This document shows, piece after piece, positions 59,901 to 64,000 of a stretch of 64,000 nucleotides of DNA. The position numbers were made by a program, and so were the translations under genes. The notes beneath the pieces are model-generated. The model made no database searches. It was not told the DNA's origin and saw nothing but the letters and a program-made list of their open reading frames with translations. Position 1 is the stretch's first letter, and the number at the start of each line of letters is the position of its first letter. Source of the stretch: Pocillopora verrucosa (Eukaryota > Cnidaria > Anthozoa > Scleractinia > Pocilloporidae); assembly GCF_036669915.1 (NCBI RefSeq), contig NC_089319.1, positions 7,885,346 to 7,949,345 on the forward strand. The letters run 5' to 3'.

Positions 59901-61268
59901 AGAAATACAGTCTAATGCATGTATCACAGAACCTACATAAATCGAAACAAACACCTGATAGTTATCATCTGACTGACAATTATTGACAAATAGAAATCCC
60001 ATACCACAAGTATCTAAATCCCATATCTATCTTATAACTGTCCTTATTTCTCTATTTAAACTCTAAGACTTTGTTCACATTGCAGAATATTTTTATTTTC
60101 ATTGATTCCCATCATCCTTTACACCCTAAGATCAGTATGCATATTCTCCATACTGTTCTCTTCACATTTCCCAAGCTGCTGACAAGGAGAATTTGTTTAA
60201 CAATCTGGAACTTCTTTACTTGGTGGTCATTTCCTTTATTGTAGGGAGAAATAAGATGCTACAACTAGTCACTCTTAGGGATCAAAGGGTTAATTCATTT
60301 TTTTTTTCCCTCAAAAAAAAAAAAAAAAAAAAAAGAATCTTACCAGAAAGGTCAGGAGAACTTGATATATTATTAGTAAACCTCAATTTATCCTCTTCCT
60401 TAATCTTTGGTTACCAAACATTTATGTACAGCCTGAAAGCAGGTTCTCATATGGCCCTGTAGCAAGAGAGGCAAATCCTCAAGATACAAGCCAGGCAAGA
60501 ACCCTTAACCCATTATTCTTTGGCCAATTATAGACCCCATCTTACTCACTTTTGGTAATATGGTAACTTTTTAACTACAAATCTTTCCATTTTTAAATTT
60601 TTACTAATTAGAATTTTCTTATCCCCCAAATCCTAAAAATGCGCGACCCTATTCTAGTCACTGTATTAAAAATATAATCCCATTATAGTCTGTCCGGCTG
60701 TAAAAATGCCACCCCATCCATTATTATATTAGCCTAGCTATCACTTGGATCGAAGTACTCCCCCAGGAGCAAATTCACTGTTTGGGTGTGACGCCTCCTT
60801 CCTATCAATTATAATCATATTTTCACCTGAATCTTTAAGCCAGAACATTCCATCTGTGTGCTCTGTGAGAGAAATCAATGCCTGGAAATAGCCATTTCTC
60901 ACAATTCCCTCATTCCACAAGTGAGGTTCATCCCTGGGCCTCATTAAAAGCCGTGAAACAATGTCTCCGTCTTTGCTACATTTTAGAGAATGAAAGATCT
61001 CCGTTCTGGAAACAAGAAATCCCAATAATCTGAGAAAGAATGCTGTTGATTCAGGATTGGTGAAAACATGATCTTTTGACATGAACTCCACCGTTCCACA
61101 CTGCATGAGATTTTGAAGTTGGTGTTCATTTTGGCACACACATTTTAACCATTCAAGTATTCTTTCTAAGCTTGTGTCATCTATCACTCCATCGGCGTTG
61201 TCTACGAGTAAATTAAACAACGAAAGCAACAATTCCGTCCAAGTTTTCCTCCTCTCGATTCCAGCCAT
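53943..61268 (-). CDS. BRAT1: BRCA1-associated ATM activator 1 (BRAT1)
   Basis: Minus-strand exons: 61268-60827, 59932-59536, 58976-58815, 58692-58500, 57983-57882, 57593-57419, 56903-56803, 56062-55786, 55401-55235 and 54749-53943. They total 2823 nt (940 aa; human 821), phase consistent. The protein is almost entirely helical HEAT/ARM-like. Recognition rests on the N-terminal pattern (DDTSLERILEWLKCV versus the vertebrate DDTCLEKLLDW), the central SSWEVRDSTLEFVADL and DSYARASALLVTGSLV, the later FPRRRAMECLTLW and DFDWEVKLRGFEFWEAV, and the C-terminus PVSLLEDVLLAARRHEENLL ending DCY. BRAT1 is known from ATM/DNA-damage signalling, mitochondrial homeostasis and binding to the INTS9-INTS11 Integrator module. 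Exon 8 to exon 9 is the least certain join; a small exon could lie in that intron. It lies head-to-head with FLII and converges on IFT140. Confidence 0.93.
54870..55070. repeat. G/C-tract dispersed repeat (GTCGCCAACAGA family), copy 2
   Basis: G-run, GTCGCCAACAGAGTATAAAG, ATATAGAAAATTGACTACCA, GTCACACAACAAAACTCCTC then CCCCCC. Same order as 46110-46330. In BRAT1 intron 9. Confidence 0.7.
56699..56785 (+). repeat. Dispersed repeat (GGGCTAACGCTCG family), copy 4
   Basis: CTCTGACGAAGGGCTAACGC TCGAAACGACAG and GTACGGTGGTCAATTTGCAC, matching 2062-2160 in the same orientation. In BRAT1 intron 7. Confidence 0.7.
58078..58290 (-). repeat. Miniature TIR element family A, copy 5
   Basis: Reverse orientation: TTAACTCATTTGATCCACTG, CTAATTTCTCTTCACAATAT, ACAAATTCTCCTTGTTAGCA, GGAGAATATGCATACTGGTG and GGCATAAAGGGGTTA. 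In BRAT1 intron 4. Confidence 0.8.
60117..60293 (+). repeat. Miniature TIR element family A, copy 6 (internal deletion)
   Basis: CTTTACACCCTAAGATCAGT, ATGCATATTCTCCATACTGT, GACAAGGAGAATTTGTTTAA and TCACTCTTAGGGATCAAAGG GTTAA. About 30 bp shorter than other copies between TTTCCTTTATT and GTAGGGAG. In BRAT1 intron 1. Confidence 0.8.
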
Positions 61269-61566
61269 TTCGCGCGTGGTCCTTCGAGTTAGGAGACCTC
61301 GAATGACAACTGAGAGACTGTAGGGAGGGGTGAGGAGGCTCCTAGTTTTTGAAAATAATCGATGAAAAAAGTCAACCTATGGATTTTTTAAGTTGAGAGT
61401 TTTACAACTGATATATCTTTCAAGTTAAGATCAGAAAAAATTGTGGAGAACTTTTTATTTTTCCTTGCATAGTTTGAAAAAATGAAAAAACCATCACGCA
61501 ACTGTACGAACCTTAGCCTACCCCTGAGAGAGGATTGAGCGTAAACTGGAAACAACGGCCAGCAAA
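61269..61566. promoter_or_regulatory. Shared divergent promoter of BRAT1 and FLII
   Basis: 298 bp between the two start codons, with no room for separate large promoters, so a bidirectional promoter is likely. No TATA box is evident at either start. The FLII start is embedded in GCAAAATGGCGG (see findings). Confidence 0.5.
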
Positions 61567-64000
61567 ATGGCGGAAGGTGTGCTGCCTTTCGTTCGTGGCC
61601 TCGATTTGACCAAAAATGACTTCAAGGTGTGGACCTCCACGTATTTTATTTTATTCATTAACCTCCTTAATCCTTACACAACTGTTTCTGTGCCTTTTGT
61701 AGAAGCTGGATTTTCCCAAGCGGGTAGCAGACATGCCAAATTTACGGTGGTTGAAATTGAACCAAACTGGATTGGAATGTCTTCCAGACGAGTTATCTCA
61801 CCTAATGAAGTTGGTAAGAGCATTGATGAGTAATCTTGTTATTTGGAATAATCTTGAAAGTTTCAGTTACGTTTCTGACTTCTCTTCTATAGGCCACCGA
61901 AATTGTGCGAATCGCGAACGTTAAAAACACTTTCTGCAGTACGATCATAAAATGTTTATGCAACTTCAAATTATTAAATTAACAATACTAAGAGAATAAA
62001 ACTTCAAATAGTAATTTAACTTCATCTCACACTTATAACTTGGTAGGAGGAACAGAAATTATGTGTTAATCTCAAAAGAAATCAGGCATGCATACGCTGA
62101 AACTAGTTTGACGTTGACCGGAAATGCAGTTTACAAGCATAAAGTAAACAAACTTTCTCTTGAAAGAGGTCTTGAAATAACGGGTTCCCGCTGAATCTCA
62201 GCATTAACCCCTTTTTCCCTTCGACGCTCAATTGCTATTAGGGTGTGAGATTAGCATTTGACTTCCTATTTCATTATTGAGATGATGCTATATTAAAAGC
62301 AACCAGATGATGATAGTATGAAAAGAAACCATCAACTTAACTCTCTACACCCCAGCATCAGTATGCATATTCTCCACACTGTTCTCCATACATTTCCTAA
62401 GTTGCCGACAAGGAGAATTTGTTTAACAGTCTAGTGCTTCTTCAGTTGGTGATCATTTTCTTTGTTCTCATGACCTTAATGTGTGATTCAAGGATGATAG
62501 TGTAAGGAGAAATTATATTTTAGTCACTCTTAGGGGTCAAAGGGTTAAGGATGTCAGTTAACTCATAACTGACATGTATCATATGCTTTGGTCGACACTG
62601 ATAGAATTTGTGCATAAAACAGGATCAGAACCTACCCTTGCTTCTCATTTATATCACATTTTTTCTTTCTTTATTTTAGGAGCATTTATCTCTAAAGGAA
62701 AACAATTTGGCAAGTATCCATGGAGACTTGTCAACTCTCTCTCACTTAAGGGTAAGGATTCACTGTTTGACTGACTAAAGAAATCTAAGTTACATAATTT
62801 ATAGTAAAAAGTAAGTAAATTAAGTAAAAAAAAAAAAGTTAAAGTAGGAGTAACTTTACTATAGTTTGGGAAGGTGTGTCACATAGTTGACATAAATTGC
62901 ACTTTCCAGACTTATCACCAACAACTGGCTTATTCTTAAGCCAACCAGTTATGTCTTGATCCTTGGGATACAACCATAAGTATACTGTCTGTGAACAGCT
63001 CCAGTCGCCAACTGAGTCAGATTCCAGATCATGTGGTCTAGGTTGAAGCCTTGATTGGGTCATTGTATTGGGGTTCTTGGGCAAGAAACATGACTTCCAT
63101 AGTGCCCTTCTCTAGCCTAGAGAGGAACGATGGGTGCTGCTCAACCATCATGGAATATTGAGAAAATTCTTGGATGTAACCTGAAATGGACTAGCATCAC
63201 ATTCAGATGAAGCATAGGTATTTCCACATGCTTTTTGCCAATGAAGGTGTTTCAGGCAAAACATCAGCTTAGATCTGCATGAATAGAACCAAAAGTAATT
63301 GTTTAACAATACTTGGGCCACCCTTAACAAAATCCAGTAGTATACGTTCCTGTAAAGAACCCCCTCTAGCTGTGAACTCTTTGTTCTACTTGAGCTTATG
63401 GAACCTTCATCGTGGGTATTGCCATTTTTTAACAGGTAATTAATGCACGTAAAAACCAGCTCAAGAATTCTGGAATTCCTGGAGATATCTTTGGCCTTGA
63501 TGATCTTCTTACCATTGTAAGTCAAGGTTATGAGACTGAGTGATTTTATAAAACAATTTTGCCTGTTATATGGACATAAGATAGGAGGTATTTTCAGAAA
63601 ATAGGTGTCAAGTGTATTTGGAAACTCTTTTGTAAACAGACTTAATGATGTTGTTAAGTTCCTGTTCTTTTTCATTTTTTAAAGTAGAATTATGTAATAT
63701 CTCTTGTTTTAAAATTTCTTGAATGACTGTTTGTGATTAAAATTGGAACTCTAACATGGGGTTAGTGTAAAATAGGATTTAAGATCTGGAAGCTTTAAAA
63801 GAAAATTTGGTACCATTCCTTTTGTCTACAATTTAATGATTGAATACCAATCAGAGAACAGAGTAAATGTTCTGAAAAATGCTTTTGAACAAAGGAATGA
63901 AGAAAAATGGATTAAAATTTAACCTTAGGTTAGTGCTTATCAGCCTTCAAACAAGTGGACCCTGGTTACAAAGTACCATTATTACAAATCTTATTAAAAT
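61567..64000 (+). CDS. FLII: Flightless-1 homologue, 5' part (runs off the window)
   Basis: Coding exons seen: 61567-61626, 61703-61813, 62680-62751 and 63436-63516, all in phase 0 (108 residues). The start MAEGVLPFVRGLDLTKNDFK matches the FLII N-terminus. Leucine-rich repeats follow: MPNLRWLKLNQTGLECLP, LMKL-EHLSLKENNLASI and SHLR-VINARKNQLKNSGIP, then FGLDDLLTI before the next donor. The full protein in other animals has 16 LRRs then six gelsolin-like domains (about 1270 aa). The remainder lies beyond 64000, and 63517-64000 appears to be intron 4. FLII links actin remodelling to transcriptional coactivation and small-GTPase signalling. It lies head-to-head with BRAT1. Confidence 0.95.
62338..62548 (+). 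repeat. Miniature TIR element family A, copy 7 (best preserved)
   Basis: Left end TTAACTCTCTACACCCCAGC. Core TCAGTATGCATATTCTCCAC, GACAAGGAGAATTTGTTTAA, GTTGGTGATCATTTTC and GTGTAAGGAGAAATTATA. Right end TAGGGGTCAAAGGGTTAA. In FLII intron 2. Both termini are present, so it is the best reference for family A in this window. Confidence 0.85.

Noticed and set aside
63148-63675. 175-codon minus-strand open frame at the right edge
   Set aside because: It spans FLII exon 4 in antisense and has biased, AT-driven composition with no recognisable domain.
1-64000. Prokaryotic-type systems: CRISPR arrays, operons, toxin-antitoxin or phage genes
   Set aside because: No regularly spaced direct repeats, no compact gene arrays and no relevant domains. 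The window is intron-rich animal DNA throughout.

Overview
The window is animal nuclear DNA. The genes are intron-rich with GT-AG splice sites, and the protein set is metazoan: TAB1, DCUN1D3, MRTF, B9D1, IFT140, BRAT1 and FLII. AT-rich compact introns, about 200-bp miniature repeats that recur through the window, and proteins readily alignable to their vertebrate orthologues all fit a cnidarian, most likely a stony coral. The species call is inference. I see no prokaryotic, viral, CRISPR or operon-type content.

Layout. TAB1 (minus, 10378 to 2855, 7 coding exons) lies head-to-head with intronless DCUN1D3 (plus, 11718-12629). About 6 kb of repeat-bearing spacer and probable 3' UTR leads to MRTF/myocardin-related transcription factor (minus, 24452 to 18537, 7 coding exons). 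A 5.3-kb gene-poor gap follows. B9D1 (minus, 31993 to 29779, 6 exons) lies head-to-head with IFT140 (plus, 32641-52398, 33 exons). IFT140 converges on BRAT1 (minus, 61268 to 53943, 10 exons). BRAT1 lies head-to-head with FLII (plus, from 61567, running off the right edge). I reconstructed every exon by hand. Reading phase is consistent across every junction, giving 537, 303, 998, 220, 1479 and 940 residues for the six complete genes. A tRNA-iMet gene and a decayed copy sit antisense inside IFT140 intron 26.

How the genes relate. B9D1 (ciliary transition zone) and IFT140 (retrograde intraflagellar transport) are both cilium genes and share a 647-bp divergent promoter with a possible RFX X-box. 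TAB1 is the TAK1 adaptor in stress and innate-immune signalling. MRTF is the actin-sensing SRF coactivator and FLII is an actin/gelsolin-family regulator. DCUN1D3 acts in cullin neddylation. BRAT1 acts in ATM signalling and with Integrator. Apart from the cilium pair the genes are not an obvious pathway cluster.

Most notable: the TAB1 PP2C-like domain keeps the acidic and glycine positions that active PP2C phosphatases use to bind metal, several of which human TAB1 has lost. It may therefore be a working phosphatase rather than a pseudophosphatase. Introns and spacers carry at least three families of about 200-bp elements that share TTAA-type terminal inverted repeats, plus foldback elements and G-rich tracts. 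I did not find a clearly new multi-gene system.
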